Positions 49,952 through 57,799 of a stretch of DNA of 64,000 nt are shown here, in pieces (within the stretch, counting starts at the first letter, position 1; each line of letters starts with the position of its first letter). The DNA comes from Bordetella genomosp. 12. Its GTDB lineage: Bacteria > Pseudomonadota > Gammaproteobacteria > Burkholderiales > Burkholderiaceae_B. The stretch spans positions 1,302,001 through 1,366,000 of the forward strand of contig NZ_NEVU01000002.1 of assembly GCF_002261355.1 (NCBI RefSeq). The letters are read 5' to 3'. Below the pieces are notes generated by a model, which saw nothing but the letters and a program-made list of their open reading frames with translations, was not told the origin of the DNA and made no database searches. The position numbers and the translations under genes are program-made.

Positions 49952-51134
49952 GTTTTTGCGCCGAAGGCAAAACCGCCTCTCCCAACAGGCGCGCACGCCC
50001 CGCCAGCGCACCGAATAGAGCCATCGCCAGGCAAAGCACCACCCCGACATGCAAGGGCCACGTCCAGCCGTGCGACCAGGCATACGCCTTGCCCGCCAGC
50101 AAGGGCCCGCTGGCGGCCAGCAGGTAACCGAGACATTGCGCCATCCCCGACAGCGCGGCGGCGGTGGGGGCATTGGCCGCGCGCAAGCCCATGAACATCA
50201 AGGCCAGGATCAGGCCCGCCCCGGAGCCGGCGCCCAGGCAAACGGCCCACAGCGCGGCCAGCGCCGGCCAGCGCGCCAAACCGAACACGGCCAGGGCCAT
50301 CAGCAAGCCGGCCCCGGCGGCCAGCAGCTTCTGATCCTTGCAGCGGGCCACCAGGGGCGCGAGCACCAGGCCGGGCAAGGCGCTGGCCAATTGCATGACG
50401 CCGTGCACGGAACCCGCCGCCGAGGCGGAATAGCCGGCCTCGGCCAGTACCGCCGGCAACCAGGCGACCGTGGCGTAGTACAGCGTCGAGTTCAGGCCCA
50501 TGAACAGCGTGAGCTGCCAGGCCAGCGCGCTCCGCCAGACCGGCACGCTCAGGTGCGCGCCCGCTTGCACGCGGATCGCCGGCCCGGACAATTGCACACG
50601 CCAAGCCAGCATGGCGGCCACGGGTAGCACCAGCAGGGAGCCCAGCGCCCACTGCCACCCGCCGGCGCCGGCCAGGGGCACGGCGCTGGCCGAGGCCACC
50701 GCCGCCACCCCGCCCATGGCCAGGGCGCAGGCCGAGGTGACCAGCGCCACGCTGCCCGGAAAATCACGCTTGATGATGCTGGGCAGCAAGACGTTGCCCA
50801 CTGCGATACCCATGCCGGCCAAGAGCGTGCCGGCGTAAAGCGCCGACAGAGCGCCAGCCGAGCGCAGCAGAATCCCGACGGCGATCACGGCCAGCGCGGC
50901 CAGCACGGTACGCTCCAGCCCCCGGGCCCGCGCAATGGCGGCCGCAAAGGGTGAAACCAGCCCGAACGCCAGCAAGGGCAAGGTCGTCAGCAGCCCCGCC
51001 TGCGCCGACGACAGGCTGAACTCGGTCTGCAGCCGGGATAGCACCGGCGCCACGGCGGTCACGGGCGCGCGCAGATTGGCGGCCACCAGCAAAAGGGCGG
51101 CTAACAGCCACAAGGTGCGAGATCGGTTCGACAT
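49944..51134 (-). CDS. CynX/NimT-family MFS exporter
   Basis: A 396-residue MFS protein of the CynX/NimT subgroup: LLVAANLRAPVTAVAPVLSRLQTEFSLSSAQAGLLTTLPLLAFGLVSPFAAAIARA is the typical N terminus, and GNVLLPSIIKRDFP a family motif. E. coli NimT exports 2-nitroimidazole. The gene is divergent from an AraC gene at 51229 and pairs with it as NimR/NimT does. It ends 23 bases before the PchR-like AraC gene, so read-through into the siderophore regulator is possible. Confidence 0.9.
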   Translation of the reverse strand: MSNRSRTLWLLAALLLVAANLRAPVTAVAPVLSRLQTEFSLSSAQAGLLTTLPLLAFGLVSPFAAAIARARGLERTVLAALAVIAVGILLRSAGALSALYAGTLLAGMGIAVGNVLLPSIIKRDFPGSVALVTSACALAMGGVAAVASASAVPLAGAGGWQWALGSLLVLPVAAMLAWRVQLSGPAIRVQAGAHLSVPVWRSALAWQLTLFMGLNSTLYYATVAWLPAVLAEAGYSASAAGSVHGVMQLASALPGLVLAPLVARCKDQKLLAAGAGLLMALAVFGLARWPALAALWAVCLGAGSGAGLILALMFMGLRAANAPTAAALSGMAQCLGYLLAASGPLLAGKAYAWSHGWTWPLHVGVVLCLAMALFGALAGRARLLGEAVLPSAQKQE

Positions 51135-51192
51135 TTAAGACTCTGAGCGGGAAAACCAGCAGCCTAACGTGGACCCTGCCCTCCTGGATTAA

Positions 51193-51202
51193 GCTATATA
51201 GC
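51193..51202. promoter_or_regulatory. Short palindrome between the NimT-like and NimR-like genes
   Basis: GCTATATAGC, a perfect 10-base palindrome, lies in the 94-base divergent gap in AT-rich surroundings, 26 bases before the AraC start. It is a candidate operator core or -10 overlap; the length is short, so the call is weak. Confidence 0.35.
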
Positions 51203-51228
51203 CAATAAATCGCTAAATTCGGCCAACC

Positions 51229-52059
51229 ATGTTTACGGTTCCCGTTCGTACGGTACGGCTGGCGCATGCCTTGCGCGACGTCGATATGGACACGATACGC
51301 AGCCCGGCAGTGGGCATGCATGTCGAGGTCTCCGACATCCAGAGCGAGGTCGCCGTCCACCGGCATCGACAAGGCCAGCTCGTTCTGGCCTTGCGCGGCG
51401 CCGTGATCTGCGAGGTGGCCGACGCCTTGTGGATGGTGCCGCCGCATTGCGCCGTCTGGGTACCCGGCCTCATGCCCCACAGCATACGGGCCACGGCCAA
51501 CGCCAGGCTGGCCTATCTGTTTGTGCAGCCCGGCGCGGCCGCCTTGCCCGCGCACTGTTGCACCTTGTCCATCACGCCTCTGGTACGCGAACTCGTGCTC
51601 GACATGGCCAACCAAGCCGCCGACTACGCCGCTAGCGGCCCGGAGCACCGTAAGGCCACCGTGCTGCTCGAAGAGCTGGCGCGTATGCCGATCGCCACCC
51701 TGCATCTGCCCGTGTCACAAGAACCGCGCATACGCCGCATCGCCCGCCGCCTGACCGAACACCCCGCTGACCGCCGCACCCTGGCGCAATGGGCCAGCTG
51801 GGTGGCCATGAGCGAACGCTCTCTGGCGCGCCTGGTGCAGACCGAAACCGGCTTGAGCTTCGGCCGCTGGCGCCAGCAGATCCATGTGATCGAGGCCTTG
51901 CGTCTGCTGGCCAGCGGCCGCAGCGTGCAGCAGGTCGCCGGTGCGCTGGGTTATGACTCGGTCACCGCTTTCATTACTATGTTCAAAAAATCCCTGGGCA
52001 AACCGCCGGCGCGCTACATTGCACAGATGAGTTCAGCCGGCGCGGAACATGACCACTGA
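51229..52059 (+). CDS. NimR-like AraC-family regulator with N-terminal cupin
   Basis: A 276-residue regulator with an N-terminal cupin-type ligand domain (about residues 30-120; VHRHRQGQLVLALRGAVICEV, WMVPPHCAVWVPGLMPHSIRATA, the pattern of AraC-cupin regulators) and a C-terminal AraC helix-turn-helix (about 170-265; DRRTLAQWASWVAMSERSLARLVQTETGLSFGRWRQQ, VAGALGYDSVTAFITMFKKSLGKPPARYI). These features match NimR (YeaM), the repressor of nimT in E. coli. The gene is divergent from the CynX/NimT exporter, so it is the likely local regulator. Confidence 0.9.
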   Translation: MFTVPVRTVRLAHALRDVDMDTIRSPAVGMHVEVSDIQSEVAVHRHRQGQLVLALRGAVICEVADALWMVPPHCAVWVPGLMPHSIRATANARLAYLFVQPGAAALPAHCCTLSITPLVRELVLDMANQAADYAASGPEHRKATVLLEELARMPIATLHLPVSQEPRIRRIARRLTEHPADRRTLAQWASWVAMSERSLARLVQTETGLSFGRWRQQIHVIEALRLLASGRSVQQVAGALGYDSVTAFITMFKKSLGKPPARYIAQMSSAGAEHDH

Positions 52060-52269
52060 TCCTGTGCGCCAGCCTCGGGCATGGCGCCGGACGGCGAAGG
52101 GGGTCAAAAGCCCTGCCCCCGACAAGGACTTGCTTCGCCCTGGCTGTAAAAATACCTACCATTCGCCTCTGCTTCCAAGGATCTCGCACCATGTCCGCTC
52201 ACCCTGCCCCCTCCTGTCCGGTGCGCCATGTCGGCGCCCCGAGTTTCCCCGGACAAGAAGGAGATCGAA

Positions 52270-52881
52270 ATGGCTTATACCCTGCCTAGCCTGCCTTACG
52301 CTTACGATGCGCTCGAGCCGCACATCGACGCGCAGACCATGGAAATCCATTACACGCGGCATCACCAGACCTATATCAACAATCTGAACGCTGCCCTGCA
52401 GGCCAAGGATCTGCCCTTTCCTCCCATCGAGGAGCTGGTCGCCGGCATCGAAAAACTGCCGCAAGACGTCCGCGCCGCGGTACGCAACAACGGAGGCGGC
52501 CATGCCAATCACAGCCTGTTCTGGGAAGTGATGTCGCCCAAGGGCGGCGGCTTGCCGCAAGGCCGCCTGGCCGCGGCCATCGATGCCGATCTGGGGGGAC
52601 TGGACAGCTTCAAGGAGCAGTTCACCAAGGCCGCGCTCACCCGCTTTGGCAGCGGCTGGGCCTGGTTGAGCGTGGGTCCGGACAAAAAGCTGGTGGTGCA
52701 AAGCAGCGCCAACCAGGACAGCCCCCTGATGGAAGGCAACACCCCCATCCTGGGCCTGGACGTGTGGGAACACGCGTACTACCTCAAGTATCAGAACCGC
52801 CGCCCGGACTACATCGCGGCTTTCTACGAGGTGGTCAACTGGCCTGAAGTCCAGCGCCGCTACGAAGCCGCCGTGGCGTAA
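52270..52881 (+). CDS. sodA: Superoxide dismutase, Mn type
   Basis: A 203-residue cytoplasmic enzyme dismutating superoxide. Metal ligands are His27, His81, Asp164 and His168 ([19 protein letters not shown]). Gly77 in [14 protein letters not shown] and Gln149 in SANQDSPL are the Mn-type discriminators; Fe enzymes have an Ala-Ala-Gln segment at the first place. The start is ATG 52270 after an agaaggag site; an in-frame ATG at 52228 is less likely. A strong hairpin follows. In other bordetellae sodA is iron-regulated, but I see no convincing Fur box here. Confidence 0.94.
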   Translation: MAYTLPSLPYAYDALEPHIDAQTMEIHYTRHHQTYINNLNAALQAKDLPFPPIEELVAGIEKLPQDVRAAVRNNGGGHANHSLFWEVMSPKGGGLPQGRLAAAIDADLGGLDSFKEQFTKAALTRFGSGWAWLSVGPDKKLVVQSSANQDSPLMEGNTPILGLDVWEHAYYLKYQNRRPDYIAAFYEVVNWPEVQRRYEAAVA

Positions 52882-52886
52882 TGCCG

Positions 52887-52916
52887 GCCGGCACCGGGCC
52901 ACGAGCCCGTGCCGGC
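52887..52916 (+). terminator. Stem-loop after sodA
   Basis: GCCGGCAC (52887-52894) pairs with GTGCCGGC (52909-52916), and GGGC with GCCC inside, giving twelve base pairs with one bulged C and a CACGA loop. It starts 6 bases after the sodA stop. No T tract follows, so efficient intrinsic termination is uncertain. Confidence 0.6.
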
Positions 52917-52995
52917 ACCGCAGCTCTCTGGCGCTGCCACGGCCCGCCAGAGAAGGCCGCGAGCAGGCGGCGGCCTGCCGCGACCGCCCCGGCGA

Positions 52996-54207
52996 TCAGG
53001 CGCGCTTACGCATGTCGGCCAGGGCCCAGTAGTGCACCGCCAGCCCGGCCAGGGCCAGCAGCCCTCCCACCCACCCGGTGGACGACCATCCCAAGCCGGC
53101 ATCGATACTCACCCCGCCCAGCCAGGCGCCCAGGGCATTGGCAACGTTGAAGGCCGAGTGATTCAGCGCCGCGGCCAGGGTCTGCGCATCGCCCGCGACA
53201 TCCATCAGGCGTGTCTGCAATGTCGCCCCCAACGCCACCACGGTGCCGATCAACAACACATTGATCGAGCCCAGCACCGCACTGTGCGAGGTCAGGAAAA
53301 ACGCCGTCAGCACGATCGCGGCCCAGATCAGCACATAACGGATGGTGAGTTCCATATTGCGATCGGCAAAGCGCGAGCCCAGCAGATTGCCGCTGACCAT
53401 CCCCACACCGAACATCGCCAGCACCACCGGCACCCAGGCCTCGGGCATGTGCGCGACCTCGATCATGGTGGGTTTGATATAGCTGAAGACGGAGAAAATG
53501 CCGCCCGATCCGATAGCGCCTATGGCCAGCGTCAGGATGACCTGCTTGCGGCGCAAGGCATCCAGCTCGCGCAAGGGGCTGGCGGCCTTATTGCCCGGCG
53601 TGTAAGGCACCCAACGCCAGACCAGTAAGGCGGTCAGCAGGCCGATGGCTCCCACGATGGCGAACGCCGAGCGCCAACCCAGCCACTGCCCGATGGCCGC
53701 GGCCACGGGCACCCCCACCAGCGTGGCGATGGTCAGGCCTAGCAAGACCATCGCCACCGCCTGAGTCCGCCGGTACAAGGGCACCAGTCCGGCCGCCACC
53801 AGCGCGGCCACGCCGAAGTACGTGCCGTGCGGAAAACCGGTAAAAAAGCGCGCCAGCGCCATGGACGCAAAGCTGGGCGCGGCCGCGCTGACAAAATTTC
53901 CCAACGCAAAGGCCAGCATCAGGCCGATCAGAAAACTGCGCCGTGGCCATCGCGCGCCCAGCACGGCCAGCAACGGCGCACCGATCACCACCCCCAGCGC
54001 ATAGATGCTGATCAGATGACCAGCCTGCGGAATGGAAATGCCGAGATCGCTGGCGGCATCTGGCAACAGGCCCATGATGACGAATTCGCCAGTGCCAATG
54101 CCAAAGCCGCCCACGCCCAGGGCAAACAGGGCGCGGCGGGTTTGTGCAGGGGAAAGTTCAGAAGACGGGACGGCAAGGTCATCGACGATGCCAGGGGAAG
54201 TGGTCAT
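52996..54207 (-). CDS. MFS transporter, DHA1 (AraJ-like)
   Basis: A 403-residue twelve-helix transporter. LGVGGFGIGTGEFVIMGLLPDAASDLGISIPQAGHLISIYALGVVIGAPLL is nearly the same signature as in the gene at 44027, so the two are paralogues in the AraJ/YdhP/purine-exporter subgroup of DHA1. The loop LGARWPRRSFLI and the middle TMIEVAHMP also fit. Export of a sugar, nucleoside or drug is predicted but not resolved. ATG 54207 is preferred over a TTG at 54225. It converges on sodA. The 230-base gap upstream (54208-54437) shows no gene. Confidence 0.9.
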   Translation of the reverse strand: MTTSPGIVDDLAVPSSELSPAQTRRALFALGVGGFGIGTGEFVIMGLLPDAASDLGISIPQAGHLISIYALGVVIGAPLLAVLGARWPRRSFLIGLMLAFALGNFVSAAAPSFASMALARFFTGFPHGTYFGVAALVAAGLVPLYRRTQAVAMVLLGLTIATLVGVPVAAAIGQWLGWRSAFAIVGAIGLLTALLVWRWVPYTPGNKAASPLRELDALRRKQVILTLAIGAIGSGGIFSVFSYIKPTMIEVAHMPEAWVPVVLAMFGVGMVSGNLLGSRFADRNMELTIRYVLIWAAIVLTAFFLTSHSAVLGSINVLLIGTVVALGATLQTRLMDVAGDAQTLAAALNHSAFNVANALGAWLGGVSIDAGLGWSSTGWVGGLLALAGLAVHYWALADMRKRA

Positions 54208-54437
54208 GGATACGGAGCTACTCAAAAACGGAAGACGGCCCGGCCCGATCGCGGGCAGGCCGCCATCATGTTAAGGCAAGGCGGCGTTTGACGCCCGCAG
54301 CCCCCCAGCGCGGCCGTCCCGTCGCTGCCAAGCTCCCCCCTTTCACCTCCCCTATGCCGGCAGCAAGACGCCGGTGGCAAGCCACGGGCGCGCGCGACGG
54401 GCCTTTGCGGCCTGCGCGCAACCCGCTCCGTGCCGTG

Positions 54438-55595
54438 TCAGAACGCGCGGCGAAACAAAGCGCGAAAGTCCGCTTCGGTCGTGTGGCGCGGATTCCAGCG
54501 GTTGTAGTCCGCCGCATAGCTGCGGCGCGCCAGTTCATCGAGCGAATCTTCCGTCACACCCGCATCGCGCAAGCGTTCCGGCACACCTAGATCCGTACAC
54601 AATTCGCGTATCGCGTACACGGCCATACGCGCGGCTTCCAGTTGCGACACGCCACGGCAATCCACGCCAAGCAGAGCCGCCACGTCGGCATAACGCGCTG
54701 GATTGGCGATCAGGTTGAACTCGGCCACCGTGGGCAGGCACAAGGCATTGGCCAGACCGTGCGGGATATGAAACAACGCGCCCAGCGGCATCGCCATGCA
54801 ATGGACATTTCCAAGCCCCGTGACGCCGAAGGACATGGCCGCCATCGAGGAGCCGCACAACATGTCCATGGCCGCCTGGGTATTGCGCCGATTGGCCACG
54901 AACTGACGCAAGCTGCCGATGATCAGCTTCATGGCGTGCAGATTGACGGCATCCGAGAAGGGATTGGCCAGCTTGGAAAGATAGGATTCGAAGGCATGCA
55001 CGAAGGCGTCGATGCCCGCATGCGCGGCCACATGCGCCGGCATGGAGCTCACCGCCAGAGGGTCGAGCACCGCCACCTGGGCCGGGCTGAAGGCCGCATG
55101 GCGGATGGCCATCTTGACATTGCGCGCCGTGTCGGTGACCACGCAGGCGCCCGAGACCTCCGATCCCGTGCCGGCGGTCGTGGGCACGGCATACAGCGGC
55201 ATGGGACGGGTACTGAACTTCTCGATGCCCTCATAGTCGGCGATCCTGCCGCCGTTGGTCATCAGGATGGCGACCGACTTGGCGACATCGATGGTGCTGC
55301 CGCCGCCGATGGCAATGATGGCCTGGGCTTCGTGGGCGCGGCACCGGTCGTGGGCGGCATGCACCGTGGTATCGCTGGGATCGGGCTCCACCTCGGCAAA
55401 GATCGCCAGCGCCAACTGCCGCTCACCCAGGCTGGCCGTGATGGCGCGTGTGATGTCGGCCTCGGCCAAGGCCGGGTCCACCACCAGAAACACGCGCTGC
55501 GCGCCGCCTGCGGCAACAATGGCGGGCAATTGCAGGTGGGCATCCACGCCGAAGACCAGACGGGTCGGGCAAGCAAAACTCGAGACTGTGTACAT
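54438..55595 (-). CDS. Iron-containing (group III) alcohol dehydrogenase
   Basis: A 385-residue NAD(P)-dependent dehydrogenase. The nucleotide loop GGGSTIDVAK is at residues 97-106, and the metal ligands Asp196, His200, His265 and His279 are all present (IDAFVHAFESYLS; GLGNVHCMAMPLGALFHIPHG). Members reduce or oxidise short alcohols, diols or lactaldehyde-like substrates. It begins 10 bases after the aldehyde dehydrogenase stop and is the last gene of the AtuA-Liv operon. ATG 55595 is chosen; GTG 55604 is the alternative. Confidence 0.9.
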   Translation of the reverse strand: MYTVSSFACPTRLVFGVDAHLQLPAIVAAGGAQRVFLVVDPALAEADITRAITASLGERQLALAIFAEVEPDPSDTTVHAAHDRCRAHEAQAIIAIGGGSTIDVAKSVAILMTNGGRIADYEGIEKFSTRPMPLYAVPTTAGTGSEVSGACVVTDTARNVKMAIRHAAFSPAQVAVLDPLAVSSMPAHVAAHAGIDAFVHAFESYLSKLANPFSDAVNLHAMKLIIGSLRQFVANRRNTQAAMDMLCGSSMAAMSFGVTGLGNVHCMAMPLGALFHIPHGLANALCLPTVAEFNLIANPARYADVAALLGVDCRGVSQLEAARMAVYAIRELCTDLGVPERLRDAGVTEDSLDELARRSYAADYNRWNPRHTTEADFRALFRRAF

Positions 55596-55604
55596 GGCGC
55601 TCAC

Positions 55605-57047
55605 TTAGATTCGAATGCAGATATTCTTGACCTGGGTGTAGGACAGTAAAGCATCCAGGCCCTTCTCGCGACCGAACCCCGACTTGCGGTAGCCGCCAAA
55701 GGGCAATTCCACGCCGCCGCCGGCACCATAACAATTGATATACACCTGTCCGGCCTGCACGCGTTGCGCCAGACGGTGGGTCTGACCCACATCGCGCCCC
55801 CAGATGCCCGCCACCAGCCCGTACTCTGTGCCATTCGCGATGTCGACGGCTTCATCGAGATCATCGAAGGGCAGGAGCGTGAGCACCGGACCGAAAATCT
55901 CCTCCTGATGCACGCGCATCTGCGCGTGCGCGCCGTCGAGCAGCGTGGGCATCACGAAGTTGCCCGCGGCCAGATCGGCCCCGGCCACCGGCCGGCCGCC
56001 CACCACCACCTCGGCGCCTTCCTCGCGGCCGATCTCGATATACGCCTGCACCTTGCGCTGCTGGTCCCGGCTGACCAGCGCCCCGATGTCCGGATCGCTC
56101 AACCCGGGGCCAACCTGCAATTGCGCGGACAGCGCGCTCAGGTGCTCGCGCAGCGCGGCATGCGCGCCGCGTTGCACCAGAATGCGCGTGCCGGCCGAGC
56201 AGGTCTGGCCGGCATGCGGGAAGGCGGCCTTCAGCAGCAGGGGCGCTGCCGTCTCCAGGTCGGCGTCGGCCAACACGATATTGGGGGATTTGCCACCCAG
56301 TTCCAGCAGGACGGGGACGATGTTCTCGGCCGCCGCCTTCATCACACCCTTGCCCGTGGCGACCGAACCGGTGAACACCACCAGGCCCACGCCGGGATGC
56401 GAGGCCAATGCCGCCCCCGACTCCTGGCCCAACCCGGTGACCACGTTGAGCACGCCTGCGGGCAACCCTGCTTCATGGCAGATCCGGGTCAGCTCCAACA
56501 CGCTCAGGCAGGCCAGCTCGGCCGGCTTCATCACCACGGTGTTGCCGGTGGCCAGCGCCGGCGCCAGGCCGCGCGCGGCGATCTGCAGCGGATAATTCCA
56601 GGGCACGATCTGCGCGGTCACGCCCAGCGGCTCGCGCACGGTGAAGTCGAAATACTCCGCCCCCAGGGGAATCGACGTCCCCAGCACTTTGTCGGCCACC
56701 CCGGCGTAATACTCGAAAAAGCGCGCCGCGGCCACCGCATCGGCGCGGGCCTGCTTGAGCGGTTTGCCCGTATCCTGGCTCTCGAGCCGGGCCAGCTGCT
56801 CCTGCTCCAGCGTAATGCGCCGGGCGATCTCCGCCAGCACCCGGGCGCGCTGCACGGGCGGGCAATCTGCCCAGGCGCGGAGCGCGCGGCGCGCGCTCTG
56901 CACGGCCGCATCGATTTCCCCGGCCTGACCGCGCGCGATCCGCGCCAGGGGCTGGCCGGTGGCAGGGTCCAGGACATCGAGCATCTCGCCCGATCGCGCC
57001 GGCCCCCACACGCCGTCGATAAAGCAACCATAGTGCGTCAGTGTCAT
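55605..57047 (-). CDS. Aldehyde dehydrogenase (NAD-dependent)
   Basis: A 480-residue aldehyde dehydrogenase. The oxyanion Asn151 in PWNYPL, general base Glu249 in LLELGGKSPNIV, and catalytic Cys283 in HAGQTCSAGTR are all in place. The C-terminal motif GGVELPFGGYRKSGFGREKG is as in betaine/gamma-aminobutyraldehyde-type enzymes. It should oxidise an aldehyde to the carboxylate, with the iron alcohol dehydrogenase supplying or consuming the aldehyde. It follows livF at a 35-base distance in the operon. The actual substrate is unknown. Confidence 0.93.
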   Translation of the reverse strand: MTLTHYGCFIDGVWGPARSGEMLDVLDPATGQPLARIARGQAGEIDAAVQSARRALRAWADCPPVQRARVLAEIARRITLEQEQLARLESQDTGKPLKQARADAVAAARFFEYYAGVADKVLGTSIPLGAEYFDFTVREPLGVTAQIVPWNYPLQIAARGLAPALATGNTVVMKPAELACLSVLELTRICHEAGLPAGVLNVVTGLGQESGAALASHPGVGLVVFTGSVATGKGVMKAAAENIVPVLLELGGKSPNIVLADADLETAAPLLLKAAFPHAGQTCSAGTRILVQRGAHAALREHLSALSAQLQVGPGLSDPDIGALVSRDQQRKVQAYIEIGREEGAEVVVGGRPVAGADLAAGNFVMPTLLDGAHAQMRVHQEEIFGPVLTLLPFDDLDEAVDIANGTEYGLVAGIWGRDVGQTHRLAQRVQAGQVYINCYGAGGGVELPFGGYRKSGFGREKGLDALLSYTQVKNICIRI

Positions 57048-57082
57048 GGCAAATCCTCGTTCATTGAAGTCAAGAAGCGGCC

Positions 57083-57799
57083 TCAGGCGGCAAACTCGCC
57101 GCCCAGATAGGCCTCGCGTATGCGTGGGTCGCGGCGCAACTCGCCGGCCGGGCCCTGCAGCGTCATCGTTCCGCCTTCGAGCACATAGGCCCGATCGGCG
57201 ATGGCCAGCGCCTGGTTGGCCATCTGTTCGACCAGCAAAATCGTCGTGCCTGCCTCGCGCAGGCGTTTGAGCCCGCGAAAAATATCGGCTGTCACCAGCG
57301 GGGCCAATCCCAGCGAAGGCTCGTCCAGGATCAGCAGGCGCGGGTTGGACATCAGCGCCCGCGCGATGGCCAGCATCTGCTGCTCGCCCCCGCTGAGCGT
57401 GCCGGCGATCTGGTCACGCCTTTCGCGCAGCCGGGGGAACATCTCGAAGTAACCCTCGATCTGGCGCGCCACGCGGGGCTTGTCGCGGCGCAACAGGTAG
57501 CCTCCCAACAGCAGGTTTTCATGCACGGTCTGGTCGGTGAAGACCTGCCGCCCCTCGGGCGCCATCGCCAGGCCCGCCATCACCCGTTCTGGCGTGGACA
57601 GACCGCGCAGGTCGCGACCTGCGAAGCGCAGACCGCCCGCCGCCGGCACCAGCCCCATGACGCCGCGCAGCAGGCTGCTCTTGCCGGCGCCATTGGCGCC
57701 CAGCAATGCCACGATCTCGCCCTGCTCGATGTGCAAGGACACACCGCGCAATGCGCGCACCGGGCCATAGGCGATCGCCATCTCCTCGATATGCAGCAT
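57083..57799 (-). CDS. livF: Branched-chain amino-acid type ABC ATPase (LivF)
   Basis: A 238-residue ABC ATPase with Walker A GANGAGKSS, signature LSGGEQQMLAIARAL, Walker B LLILDEPSLGLAPL and H-loop VEQM, the last typical of LivF. The early MLHIEEMAIAYGPVRALRGVSLHIE is the usual LivF N terminus. It pairs with the LivG domain of the preceding fused gene. The ATG overlaps the fused gene's stop by one base. In this operon it should power uptake of an organic acid or amino-acid-like compound; Liv families have wide substrate ranges. Confidence 0.94.
   Translation of the reverse strand: MLHIEEMAIAYGPVRALRGVSLHIEQGEIVALLGANGAGKSSLLRGVMGLVPAAGGLRFAGRDLRGLSTPERVMAGLAMAPEGRQVFTDQTVHENLLLGGYLLRRDKPRVARQIEGYFEMFPRLRERRDQIAGTLSGGEQQMLAIARALMSNPRLLILDEPSLGLAPLVTADIFRGLKRLREAGTTILLVEQMANQALAIADRAYVLEGGTMTLQGPAGELRRDPRIREAYLGGEFAA

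Noticed and set aside
52228-52269. Upstream in-frame ATG for sodA
   Set aside because: ATG 52270 has an agaaggag site 7 bases before it and gives the usual superoxide dismutase N terminus; the upstream extension adds 14 charged residues with no match.
55764-57110. 448-residue plus-strand frame opposite the aldehyde dehydrogenase
   Set aside because: Composition is that of an antisense shadow; catalytic Asn, Glu and Cys of the dehydrogenase are in place on the minus strand.
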